From GCA-2687515 sp046582475 (GTDB lineage Bacteria > Pseudomonadota > Alphaproteobacteria > Rhodospirillales > UBA2165), in NCBI GenBank assembly GCA_046582475.1, contig JAYGEH010000478.1, positions 1-9,822 of the forward strand: a stretch of DNA of 9,822 nt, read 5' to 3'. Below, in pieces: positions 1 through 6,163 of this stretch. Position numbers and translations under genes: made by a program. Position 1 is the first letter of the stretch. Each line of letters begins with the position of its first letter. The notes beneath the pieces were generated by a model that worked only from the letters and a program-made list of their open reading frames with translations, did no database searches and was not told the DNA's origin.

Positions 1-135
1 GCCCGGCAGGCCGGTATTGACGCCGCATTGCAGGTGCCCGCGCTTGCGCACATCGTCCAGTGTTCCCGCCGATGCCGAGACGGCCATGGTCATCGCCACG
101 GCCGCGCCGAGAATGGATAAAATTTTGGTTTTCAT
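1..135 (-). CDS. aapJ: General L-amino acid ABC transporter, periplasmic substrate-binding protein (partial, N-terminus only)
   Basis: Only the first 45 codons are inside the window; the gene runs off the left edge. The start ATG (complement of 133-135) has a GGAGGG Shine-Dalgarno (complement of 143-148) seven bases upstream. The N-terminus is a classic Sec signal peptide: MKTK, a hydrophobic stretch to about residue 20, and an ASA-G cleavage site after residue 23. The mature start, TLDDVRKRGHLQCGVNTGLP, is the very conserved opening of the AapJ/BztA binding proteins of the polar-amino-acid uptake (PAAT) family. These deliver amino acids in the periplasm to an AapQMP-type permease and ATPase, normally encoded just downstream, here outside the window. 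The gene diverges from the amidohydrolase. The family call is firm for so short a piece; the precise amino-acid range cannot be read from it. Confidence -1.
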   Translation of the reverse strand, partial: MKTKILSILGAAVAMTMAVSASAGTLDDVRKRGHLQCGVNTGLPG

Positions 136-367
136 GAAATCGCCCTCCGCCTTCAATTGGTTTGAACTATTAGTGGCCGATCCGTTCGGCCCGACTTGAA
201 TCCGTACCATGTTTCGGCAATCCACCTCAAGGAGGAAGCGGTTGCCAAACGTCGGCGTGAAATCGCGAAAGCCTTGTTCTGTGCGTGCACCCGATTCATG
301 GCTGTGTATAGTAACCTTCGCGCCGCACGCGCGGAATCGAGCGAATTGACGAAGAGGAACCGGAATT
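136..367. promoter_or_regulatory. Divergent intergenic region between aapJ and the amidohydrolase
   Basis: This 232-base gap must carry the promoters of both flanking genes. On the plus strand TATAGT (307-312) would fit a -10 box about 56 bases before the amidohydrolase ATG, but no good -35 lies at 16-18 bases. TTGTTC at 274-279 is 27 bases away, too far. The amidohydrolase ribosome binding site is AAGAGGA (352-358), nine bases before ATG 368. A near-perfect AAGGAGG sits alone at 229-235 (see findings). No convincing minus-strand promoter was found. Confidence -1.
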
Positions 368-1240
368 ATGCTGCAACTGGACAAGCTGAAAGCCATCGAC
401 ATTCACACCCACGCCGATGGGCCGTGCGGGACGCAAACCTACGAAGACAAGCGCGAGCTTGCCGAAGGCATGCAGGCCTATTTCGGGCGCGCCTATGAGC
501 CCGAACCCATCTCCACCATCGCCGAATATTACCGCGAACGGAAGATCGGGCTGGTCATTTTTACGGTCGATTCGGAGCATCATCTCGGCCATACAAGGTT
601 TTCCAACGAATTGGTGGCCGAGCAGGCGGCCGAAAACGACGACATCATGATCCCGTTCGCCAGCATCGATCCCCATAAAGGCAAGCAGGGCGCCAAGGAA
701 GCGCGCCGCCTGGTCGCCGATTTCGGCGTGCAGGGGTTCAAGTTCCATCCCTCGACCCAAGGCTTCTATCCCAACGACCGCATGGCCTATCCCTTGTACG
801 AAGCGATCGCCGAAACCGGCATGCCGGCGCTCTTCCATACCGGCCAGACCGGGGTCGGCTCAGGCATGCCGGGCGGCTTCGGCATCCGTCTTAAATATTC
901 GAACCCGATGTTCCTGGACGACGTGGCGGTGGATTTCCCGGACATGCCCATCATCCTGGCGCACCCGTCCTTTCCGTGGCAGGAGGAAGCCCTGGCCGTC
1001 GCCCAGCACAAACCCAACGTCTATATCGATCTTTCCGGCTGGTAGCCGAAATACTTCCCTCCGATCCTGGTGCACTACGCCAACTCGCTTTTGAAGCATA
1101 AGGTCCTGTTCGGATCGGACTTCCCGGTGATCACGCCGGACCGCTGGCTGAACGATTTCGATCAGCTCAAAATCAAGGACGAGGTCAAACCGCTGATCCT
1201 CAAAGAGAACGCCGCCAAGCTATTAAAACTGGCGGCCTAA
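368..1240 (+). pseudogene. Amidohydrolase (amidohydrolase_2 / ACMSD-like superfamily) interrupted by an in-frame TAG
   Basis: The reading frame spans 291 codons from ATG 368 to TAA 1238-1240, but codon 226 is TAG (1043-1045). The visible metal-site elements of a TIM-barrel amidohydrolase are, in order: the HxH pair (H13, H15 in DIHTHAD), FKFH (H127), FHTG (H157), AHPSFPW (H199) and, after the stop, VLFGSD (D251), the usual catalytic/metal Asp. The frame after the stop remains fully family-like (PKYFPP, LFGSDFPV, then ENAAKLLKL). Relatives annotated as amidohydrolase_2 or 4-hydroxyphenyl-beta-ketoacyl-CoA hydrolase typically read GWSPKYFP here, so TCG (Ser) to TAG would be a single base change; that comparison is from memory. 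Translation stopping at codon 225 would lose D251 and the last barrel strands and should be inactive. A sequencing error, a recent null mutation or readthrough are all possible. An ABM-fold gene follows 55 bases downstream. Confidence -1.
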
Positions 1241-1299
1241 TGGAACAGATCACGGCCAGCAAGGTGGCCGAAGTGCGGGACTGGGACTCTCAAGAATGA
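1240..1299 (+). CDS. Possible 19-residue coupling ORF between amidohydrolase and ABM gene
   Basis: ATG 1240 overlaps the amidohydrolase TAA (TAATG). The frame encodes a polar 19-mer starting MEQITASKVAEV and ends at TGA 1297-1299, which overlaps the next gene's ATG (ATGA at 1296-1299). Both junctions are textbook translational-coupling overlaps, and the ABM gene itself has no clear Shine-Dalgarno, so reinitiation from this small frame could feed it. The peptide matches nothing I recognise and could be chance. Confidence -1.
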   Translation: MEQITASKVAEVRDWDSQE

Positions 1300-1577
1300 G
1301 CCACGCGATATTCGCCTATCTCAAGGTGCCCCGGGATCATCAGGATCGCGTCGCCGCGCGGGCGCGTGACTATGGCGTAGAAGTCCGCCAAGAGGCGGGC
1401 AACCTGCGCTTCGAGATTGCCACCAACGGCGCCGGCGAGTTTTTCTTCTGGGAAGAATTTGAAGATAGGACCGCGTTCGAAACCCATGCGGCTTCGCACC
1501 ACGTCGCCGATTGGCGCGCCTTCTATGAGCCGTTCATGATCGAGCGCCGACTGGAACAGATCGAGCCGGTCGCCTGA
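1296..1577 (+). CDS. Antibiotic biosynthesis monooxygenase (ABM) domain protein
   Basis: This encodes 93 residues, the normal length of a single dimeric alpha+beta barrel (ferredoxin-like) domain of the ABM/YgiN family. It shows the family order: a first beta strand (HAIFAYLKV), a helix rich in Arg/Ala, two strands (NLRFEIAT and GEFFFWEEF), then the hallmark DRTAFETHAASHHVADW, where Ala-Phe-x-x-His-x-x-Ser-x-His precedes a Trp-containing helix. Members are cofactor-free monooxygenases or small aromatic-binding proteins in the cytoplasm, acting on quinols and related compounds; the fold does not fix the substrate. ATG 1296 lacks a good ribosome binding site (ACTCTCAAG upstream), suggesting coupling to the preceding frame. 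Downstream, only 12 bases separate its TGA from the stop of the convergent cupin gene. The fold call is good; the activity is unknown. Confidence -1.
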   Translation: MSHAIFAYLKVPRDHQDRVAARARDYGVEVRQEAGNLRFEIATNGAGEFFFWEEFEDRTAFETHAASHHVADWRAFYEPFMIERRLEQIEPVA

Positions 1578-1602
1578 CCGCGAAAGACTTTATGCCGCGG
1601 TC
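1576..1602. terminator. Inverted repeat between convergent genes, possible bidirectional terminator
   Basis: GACCGCG (1576-1582) and CGCGGTC (1596-1602) are a perfect 7-base inverted repeat around a 13-base loop, lying across the tail-to-tail junction of the ABM and cupin genes. The loop contains AAAG-A-CTTT. There is no T tract on either side, so it is not a standard intrinsic terminator; the call rests on position and stem only. Confidence -1.
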
Positions 1603-2156
1603 GAGCCGGCGGCGCCGGATTTGTCATTTGGCGTCACTACGGTCACCGTTTTATCCTTCAAGGAGAACCGTTTGGTGGTCAGTTGGGTCAGATCGGTGCC
1701 GGTCACGCGGATGAAGCGGGCGCCATCGGGAAAATGAATGGAATGGATTTTATGGGAATCGAAATATCCCGCATTGCCCGGATCAAGGCGGTATTTTTCC
1801 GTTTCTTCCAGTTCCGCATGGCCCTCGGTTGCGCCGTCATCGGTGCGGTCGTATAGGGTCATTTCCGTATATTCCACCGCCTGGCAGTATATGGCCCAGG
1901 ACGCGCCGTGATCGTGGGGCGGCGAGGTGCGCCCCTGATCGTTGATATGTGCCAGCACCATGAAATCCTTATCCGGGTCCCGGTAAAGCGTATGCACGCC
2001 GTGCACCGCGCCCGGCCCGCAATTGGCGTCAAGAAATTCCTGGTTATGGCACAGTTTTTCCAAAATCTTGCGAACCGCTTCCAAGTCTTTCTTGCCGGTC
2101 GCGGGATCGATCAAATCTTTGCAATCTTCGCAGAAATCGTCCAATTCATAGGCCAT
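1590..2156 (-). CDS. Cysteine dioxygenase-like cupin metalloenzyme (COG5553 type)
   Basis: This encodes 188 residues. The protein is a single double-stranded beta-helix (cupin) domain. The metal-binding core is SPPHDHGASWAIY (H81 and H83), with the third His ligand probably H138 or H141 in KIHSIHF. The PPHDHG sequence followed by a Trp is typical of bacterial cysteine-dioxygenase-like proteins and of the predicted metal-dependent enzymes of COG5553. Such enzymes oxidise thiols such as cysteine or 3-mercaptopropionate to sulfinates using Fe(II) and O2; the substrate here is not established. Two ATGs are adjacent (complement of 2157-2159 and 2154-2156). GGAG (complement of 2164-2167) is four bases from the first and seven from the second, so I chose the second. 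A longer open frame upstream on this strand is antisense to the ABC-F gene and not coding. The gene is monocistronic here and convergent with the ABM gene. Confidence -1.
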   Translation of the reverse strand: MAYELDDFCEDCKDLIDPATGKKDLEAVRKILEKLCHNQEFLDANCGPGAVHGVHTLYRDPDKDFMVLAHINDQGRTSPPHDHGASWAIYCQAVEYTEMTLYDRTDDGATEGHAELEETEKYRLDPGNAGYFDSHKIHSIHFPDGARFIRVTGTDLTQLTTKRFSLKDKTVTVVTPNDKSGAAGSTAA

Positions 2157-2208
2157 CATGGTTCTCCGGAAATTCCTTCGCCAAATGGGTTTTACATTTC
2201 TATTCTGG

Positions 2209-2236
2209 ATTATCCGGGGCCGGGGTGTCGAGCCAA
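2209..2236 (-). promoter_or_regulatory. Putative sigma70-type promoter of the cupin gene
   Basis: Reading the minus strand, TTGGCT (complement of 2231-2236) and GATAAT (complement of 2209-2214) are separated by 16 bases. The -10 matches consensus at five of six positions, the -35 at four of six. Transcription would begin near 2202, giving a leader of roughly 45 bases before the cupin start. Found by eye only. Confidence -1.
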
Positions 2237-2306
2237 TTCGCCGCGCAGTCTTCCATGCGCCTGGCGGCGTTGACATCGGGGCCCTAACCGGCCACTTGTC
2301 GCCTTC

Positions 2307-4163
2307 ATGCTGGCAATCAGAAATCTTTCCTTTTCCCTCGGCGGGCGGGTGTTGTTCGATGGCGCAACGGCGGCCATTCCGGGCGGCCGCAAGGTGGGTA
2401 TCGTCGGGCGCAACGGCACCGGCAAGACCACCCTGTTTCGCCTGATCGAGGGCGCGTTGCAGGCCGACGGCGGCGTCATCGAGACGCCGCGCGGCTTCTC
2501 CATCAGCGGCGTCGCCCAGGAGGCGCCGGCGGGCCCGGAGAGTTTGCTGGGGACCGTGCTCGCCGCCGATGCTGCGCGTGCATCGCTGCTGGCCGATGCG
2601 GAAACCGCCACCGATCCCGGCCGCATCGCCGACATCCAGAACCGCCTCGCCGAGATCGGCGCCCATACGGCGGAGGCCCGGGCCAGCACCATTCTTGCTG
2701 GTCTCGGCTTCGATCAGGCGGCGCAGGCGCGCCCATGCGCCGAATTTTCCGGCGGCTGGCGCATGCGCGTTGCGCTCGCCGGCGTCTTGTTCGCCGAACC
2801 TGATTTGCTGCTGCTCGACGAGCCGACCAACTATCTGGACCTGGAAGGCGCGCTCTGGCTGGAAGGGTTTCTGGCCAAATATCCACGCACCGCGCTGATC
2901 GTTTCCCATGACCGGGAGCTTTTGAACCGGTCCGTGGACGGAATCCTGCATTTGGCGAACCGCAAGCTCACCTATTACGCCGGCGTCTTCGATCAGTTCG
3001 ATACCGAGCGGCGCATGAAACAGGAACAACTGCAATCCATGAAGCGCCGCCAGGACGCCCAGCGCGCCCATATTCAATCCTTCGTCGACCGTTTCCGCTA
3101 CAAGGCCACCAAGGCGCGCCAGGCCCAGGCCCGGATCAAGATGCTGGAACGGATGCAACCCATCGCGTCTCTGTCGGAAAGCCCGGTGGCGCCCTTTACC
3201 TTTCCGCAGCCGGTGAATCTGCCATCGCCCATATTGTCCCTGGACAAGGCGGCCGCCGGCTATGACGGGGTGCCGGTGCTCTCGGGGCTTGATCTGCGTT
3301 TGGATGCCGAGGAACGCATTGCTCTTCTGGGCGCCAACGGCGAGGGCAAATCGACCCTGGCCAAACTGCTGGCCGGGCGCTTGCACCCCATGTCCGGGCG
3401 CCTGACCAAATCCTCCAAACTGGGCATCGGATATTTTGCCCAGCACCAGATGGATGAGCTGGATCCACAAGACAGCGCCTATCAGCACATGGCGCGGGCC
3501 TTAGAAGGCGAGCCGCCGGCCCGCATCCGGGGCCGCCTGGCCGCCGTCGGCATCGGCGCCGAGATATTCGAAAATCCGGTTTCCATGCTGTCGGGCGGCC
3601 AAAAATCACGGCTCTTGCTGGCCCTGGCCAGCATCGATGCGCCGCAGCTATTGATCCTGGATGAGCCCATCAACCATCTCGATATCGAAAGCCGGGAAGC
3701 TTTGGTGCACGCCCTCAATGATTATGCCGGCGCCGTCATCCTGATCAGCCACGATGCCCATTTGATCGAAACCGTCGCCGACCGGTTGTGGTTGGTCAAG
3801 GACGGGCGGGTGGTGATCTTCGATGGCGACATTGCCGATTACCGCCGAATGATGCTGTCGGAGCGCGCCGGCAAGCCGGCGCCCGGGAAAGCCAAACCGA
3901 AGCGGGGCGCCAATATAGACCGCAAGAAGGGCAACAGCCTCCGCGCCGAGGTGCGTTCCGCCGAAAAGCGCATGGCGGAATTGGAAGCCGAAAAAAAGGC
4001 GATCGAGGAAAGCCTGTCCGATCCAAATTTTTATCGCGCATCCGAGCCCGGCGAATACGAACGCCTGAACCGCAAATTCGGTGAAATCAGGCGCAAACTC
4101 GGCGCCGAAGAAGAACGCTGGATGGCCGCCCAGGACAAGTTGGACAACGCCGAGGCGGTTTAA
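2307..4163 (+). CDS. ABC-F family ATPase, YheS-type
   Basis: This encodes 618 residues with no membrane segments: two fused ABC ATPase domains plus a C-terminal charged coiled coil, as in ABC-F proteins, which bind the ribosomal E site and help translation of difficult sequences or resist antibiotics. Domain 1 has Walker A GRNGTGKTT (34-42), signature FSGGWRMR (147-154), Walker B LLLLDEPTNYLD (167-178, catalytic E172) and switch H201. The linker (about 235-285) is Arg/Lys/Gln-rich, the P-site tRNA interaction motif region. Domain 2 has Walker A GANGEGKST (342-350), signature LSGGQKSR (428-435), Walker B LLILDEPINHLD (448-459, E453) and H482. The C-terminal coiled coil spans about 540-615. FSGGWRMR and length near 620-640 point to the YheS branch. 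Odd: the second D-loop reads DEPINHLD, where Thr is usual (I455, codon 3669-3671). ATG 2307 fits the family N-terminus but has no Shine-Dalgarno. The GST gene follows after 24 bases. Confidence -1.
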   Translation: MLAIRNLSFSLGGRVLFDGATAAIPGGRKVGIVGRNGTGKTTLFRLIEGALQADGGVIETPRGFSISGVAQEAPAGPESLLGTVLAADAARASLLADAETATDPGRIADIQNRLAEIGAHTAEARASTILAGLGFDQAAQARPCAEFSGGWRMRVALAGVLFAEPDLLLLDEPTNYLDLEGALWLEGFLAKYPRTALIVSHDRELLNRSVDGILHLANRKLTYYAGVFDQFDTERRMKQEQLQSMKRRQDAQRAHIQSFVDRFRYKATKARQAQARIKMLERMQPIASLSESPVAPFTFPQPVNLPSPILSLDKAAAGYDGVPVLSGLDLRLDAEERIALLGANGEGKSTLAKLLAGRLHPMSGRLTKSSKLGIGYFAQHQMDELDPQDSAYQHMARALEGEPPARIRGRLAAVGIGAEIFENPVSMLSGGQKSRLLLALASIDAPQLLILDEPINHLDIESREALVHALNDYAGAVILISHDAHLIETVADRLWLVKDGRVVIFDGDIADYRRMMLSERAGKPAPGKAKPKRGANIDRKKGNSLRAEVRSAEKRMAELEAEKKAIEESLSDPNFYRASEPGEYERLNRKFGEIRRKLGAEEERWMAAQDKLDNAEAV

Positions 4164-4187
4164 TTTTATACGAAGGGACCATGACCC

Positions 4188-5009
4188 ATGCTCAAGCTCT
4201 ATCTGTCGCCCAACTCAATCTGCACCCAGAAGGTGCTGATCACCCTCGATGAAAAATCCCTCGATTATGAGCCGGTGATCATCAATCTGTTCACCAACGA
4301 GCAGTACGATCCCGAATACCTGAAACTCAATCCCAACGGCGTGGTGCCGACCCTGGTGCACGATGGTCAGGTGATCCCGGAATCCAGTTTGATTTGCGAA
4401 TATCTGGATGAGGTTTTTCCCGACGTCGCGCTGGTGCCGAGAGACGCCTATCAGAAAACCCGCATGCGCATGTGGTCGAAGCTGATCGACGAACAGATCT
4501 TCGAAGCCACCCGCGAGATCAGCTTTTCCGCCCATTTCCGCGCCCGCATGCAGGGCATGTCCGAGGAACAGCGCCAAAGGCGCTTCAACAATGTGGGCGA
4601 TCCGGAGCGAACCGCCCGCTATACCGAGATTTTCGAGCAGGGCACGGACAGCCATTACGTGTTGGAATCGGTGGCCGACTACGAGAAGACATTCAAGAAA
4701 ATGGAAGGTGATTTGGCCGAGGCCGGCGGGCCGTGGTTATTGGGGGCGGACTACAGCCTCGCCGATATCAACATGATCCCTTATGTGGGCCGCCTGGAAT
4801 TTCTGAACTTGCTGGATATATGGATCGATGCGCGGCCCTTGACCCGGAGCTGGTGGGCGCGCGCCCAGGAGCGGCCCAGCACCAACGCCGCCATCCGCGT
4901 CCCCATGAGCGACAAGGACTGGGAGGACATGCAGAAATACGGCACCGAACTGCGCGGCGAAATCACGCGCATCCGGGACGGCTATCTGGCCGGTCTAGAA
5001 CACCAATAA
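4188..5009 (+). CDS. Glutathione S-transferase family protein, beta-etherase (LigF)-reminiscent
   Basis: This encodes 273 residues. Residues 1-80 form a thioredoxin-fold GST N-domain: MLKLYLSPNSICTQK with S10 and C12 as candidate catalytic residues, the cis-Pro of GVVPTLV (P54) and the glutathione-gripping ESS (65-67). Residues 90-240 are the all-helical C-domain, with the folding motif seen as LLGADYSLADINMIPY. Sequences such as ICEYLDEVFP and MRMWSKLIDE recall LigF-type GSTs, which cleave beta-aryl ether bonds in lignin-derived compounds using glutathione; this is a memory-based resemblance, not proof. It is longer than most GSTs (about 200-260), with a charged C-terminal tail. AAGGGA (4173-4178) sits nine bases before ATG 4188; a closer ATG at 4181 is out of frame and soon stops. 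The gene is 24 bases after the ABC-F gene, so probably cotranscribed, and converges on the HD-domain gene 18 bases away. Confidence -1.
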   Translation: MLKLYLSPNSICTQKVLITLDEKSLDYEPVIINLFTNEQYDPEYLKLNPNGVVPTLVHDGQVIPESSLICEYLDEVFPDVALVPRDAYQKTRMRMWSKLIDEQIFEATREISFSAHFRARMQGMSEEQRQRRFNNVGDPERTARYTEIFEQGTDSHYVLESVADYEKTFKKMEGDLAEAGGPWLLGADYSLADINMIPYVGRLEFLNLLDIWIDARPLTRSWWARAQERPSTNAAIRVPMSDKDWEDMQKYGTELRGEITRIRDGYLAGLEHQ

Positions 5010-5027
5010 ATTTACACTGCCCCGGGC

Positions 5028-5786
5028 TCAGAGCGCGTTGCACGGCCGCCTCAGCGTCCGCCACATATGCGATGCCGAAGTGTTGTCGTTGCCGAGGCCC
5101 TCGGACGGCTGCTTGAAATGGCGGCCGAGCACGTCTTCGAACTGCTCCCACTCGATGACCACATCGGGATCGAAGGCGTAGAGATCGTTGACGCAAATCA
5201 TGCGCGCCGACATGTACCATTTGTGGTTCTTGGCGCGTTCGTATTCGGCGGCGATATAGGGTTCCGGCTGGTAATCCTCGCCGAACATCCGGACATAGTT
5301 CTCCGGGTACGCATAGCCGACGCTTTCGTCCGGGTAAAAGCGCAAACATTGATGCACGCGGATCGCCCAGCTTACTTCTTCGTCCACATAAGGCTCGATC
5401 ATCTGGGCGCCCCAATAGCCGTGATCGGAGCGGATGAAGCCGGACACCGCGACATCGTGTAGCAGGCAAGCCAGCACCATATACTCCGGCAGGCCGTTCT
5501 TTTGCGCCAGGTTTGCGCTTTGCAACAAATGCTGCTGGCCGCCGATCTGGAAGCGGAGCTTGATGAAATCCATGAACGTCGGCGCTTCTGGCATGGGCGG
5601 CAGCCTTGGATCGTCACCCATCAGCAATTGCCGCCCGGTGCCGATGCCAAACTCGGAGCGCGTCGGCTGCGCGCCTTCCGACAATTCGAACAGGATCGAT
5701 TTGGTGACGATGCGGTCGCCAAGTTCGCGGATCTGCTCATATTCCAGCGCATCGGCGCGCTCGGAAATCGAAAGTCCTTCATCCAT
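5028..5786 (-). CDS. HD-domain protein with a PhnZ/MIOX-like metal-ligand pattern
   Basis: This encodes 252 residues from the preferred start. Numbering below is from the upstream ATG at 5792, two residues earlier. The core is the HD motif CLLHDVAVSGF (H112, D113), and the full pattern H88, H112-D113, H124, H147, D203 can supply a two-metal site. This is more than the minimal mononuclear HD set. Spacings of 24 (H88-H112), 23 (H124-H147) and 56 (H147-D203) recall those of PhnZ, an HD-fold diiron oxygenase that cleaves a phosphonate; the alternative is an ordinary binuclear HD phosphohydrolase. The N-terminal 70 residues are acidic and have no fold I recognise. GAGG (complement of 5795-5798) is two bases from ATG 5792 but eight from the in-frame ATG at 5786, so the second is the likely start. 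The C-terminus is basic and low in conservation. Substrate unknown. It stands alone on this strand, downstream of a kinase remnant. Confidence -1.
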   Translation of the reverse strand: MDEGLSISERADALEYEQIRELGDRIVTKSILFELSEGAQPTRSEFGIGTGRQLLMGDDPRLPPMPEAPTFMDFIKLRFQIGGQQHLLQSANLAQKNGLPEYMVLACLLHDVAVSGFIRSDHGYWGAQMIEPYVDEEVSWAIRVHQCLRFYPDESVGYAYPENYVRMFGEDYQPEPYIAAEYERAKNHKWYMSARMICVNDLYAFDPDVVIEWEQFEDVLGRHFKQPSEGLGNDNTSASHMWRTLRRPCNAL

Positions 5787-5798
5787 CGGCATATCCTC

Positions 5799-5850
5799 GT
5801 TTCCAGAAACGGCGAATCAAGCACCAGCCTAGTTTCATAACCGTTTCAAA
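5799..5850. promoter_or_regulatory. Three GTTTC boxes upstream of the HD gene, possible operator
   Basis: GTTTC occurs at 5799, 5832 and 5843 on the plus strand, 33 and 11 bases apart, close to whole helical turns. The box at 5799 is half of a GTTTC-CA-GAAAC palindrome (5799-5810). On the minus strand TTGAAA (complement of 5844-5849) resembles a -35, but no matching -10 is seen at 16-18 bases. The pattern is suggestive of a protein-binding region only. Confidence -1.
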
Positions 5851-5871
5851 GCCAGCCGATAATTGGGATAT

Positions 5872-6033
5872 TTATTGGGTGGCGGCCACGGCGGCGCCCG
5901 GATCGGCGGTTCCGATTACCCGGATCATGGGAATATGCAAAGTTACCGCCGTGCCGGCGCCGGGCGCGCATTCGGCGCGAAGGCTGCGGCCGTGCATTTC
6001 CATCAGGGCGACCGATAACGGCAGGCCACTAGG
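5872..6033 (-). pseudogene. Remnant of a sensor histidine kinase (end of HATPase_c domain)
   Basis: The minus frame from complement 6033 to the TAA at 5872-5874 encodes 53 residues. It begins SGLPLSVALMEMHGRSLRAE and continues through APGAGTAVTLHIP. This is the G2-box-to-end part of a HisKA/HATPase_c kinase, where families read GLGLPLxxALMExHGGxLxxES, then PGxGTTVTxxxP. The usual GTGLG just before is missing. Instead a TAG (complement of 6034-6036) precedes it in frame, and no start codon, dimerisation helix, N box or G1 box is found upstream. About 19 residues follow the last strand before TAA. It is therefore a decayed or deleted kinase gene whose only surviving part is the 3' end, lying in the same direction as, and just upstream of, the HD gene. 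Nothing in it can be functional as a kinase. Confidence -1.
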
Positions 6034-6163
6034 CTACTTAGCGCTTGGTGTATTTGCATATGGTGCCGAATTGCCCGGGTTCATTATTTTTTAAAGGCGA
6101 TGCGCTGCCGGCGTACATGTCTCGATCTCGCCGGTTCGATCTGCTATGTAGCCGGAAACATGC

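Noticed and set aside
1043..1045. Pyrrolysine or selenocysteine insertion at the amidohydrolase stop
   Set aside because: The codon is TAG, not TGA, which excludes selenocysteine. Pyrrolysine machinery is rare in such bacteria, and the position is normally Ser as I recall it.
1241..1562. Direct repeat TGGAACAGATC at 1241-1251 and 1552-1562
   Set aside because: Eleven-base matches are expected by chance several times in a window of this size, and the flanks do not match.
1590..3488. Very long minus-strand open frame (632 codons) covering the cupin gene and the start of the ABC-F gene
   Set aside because: Only the 3' 188 codons are cupin-like. The upstream part is antisense to the clearly coding ABC-F gene, and a good ribosome binding site and promoter lie at about 2160-2236.
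4181..4183. ATG closer to the AAGGGA site as the GST start
   Set aside because: It is out of frame with the GST domain and reaches a stop after about 23 codons.
5010..5027. CCCGGG-centred palindrome between the GST and HD genes as a terminator
   Set aside because: The arms are four bases with a one-base loop and no T tract, so no stable hairpin forms.
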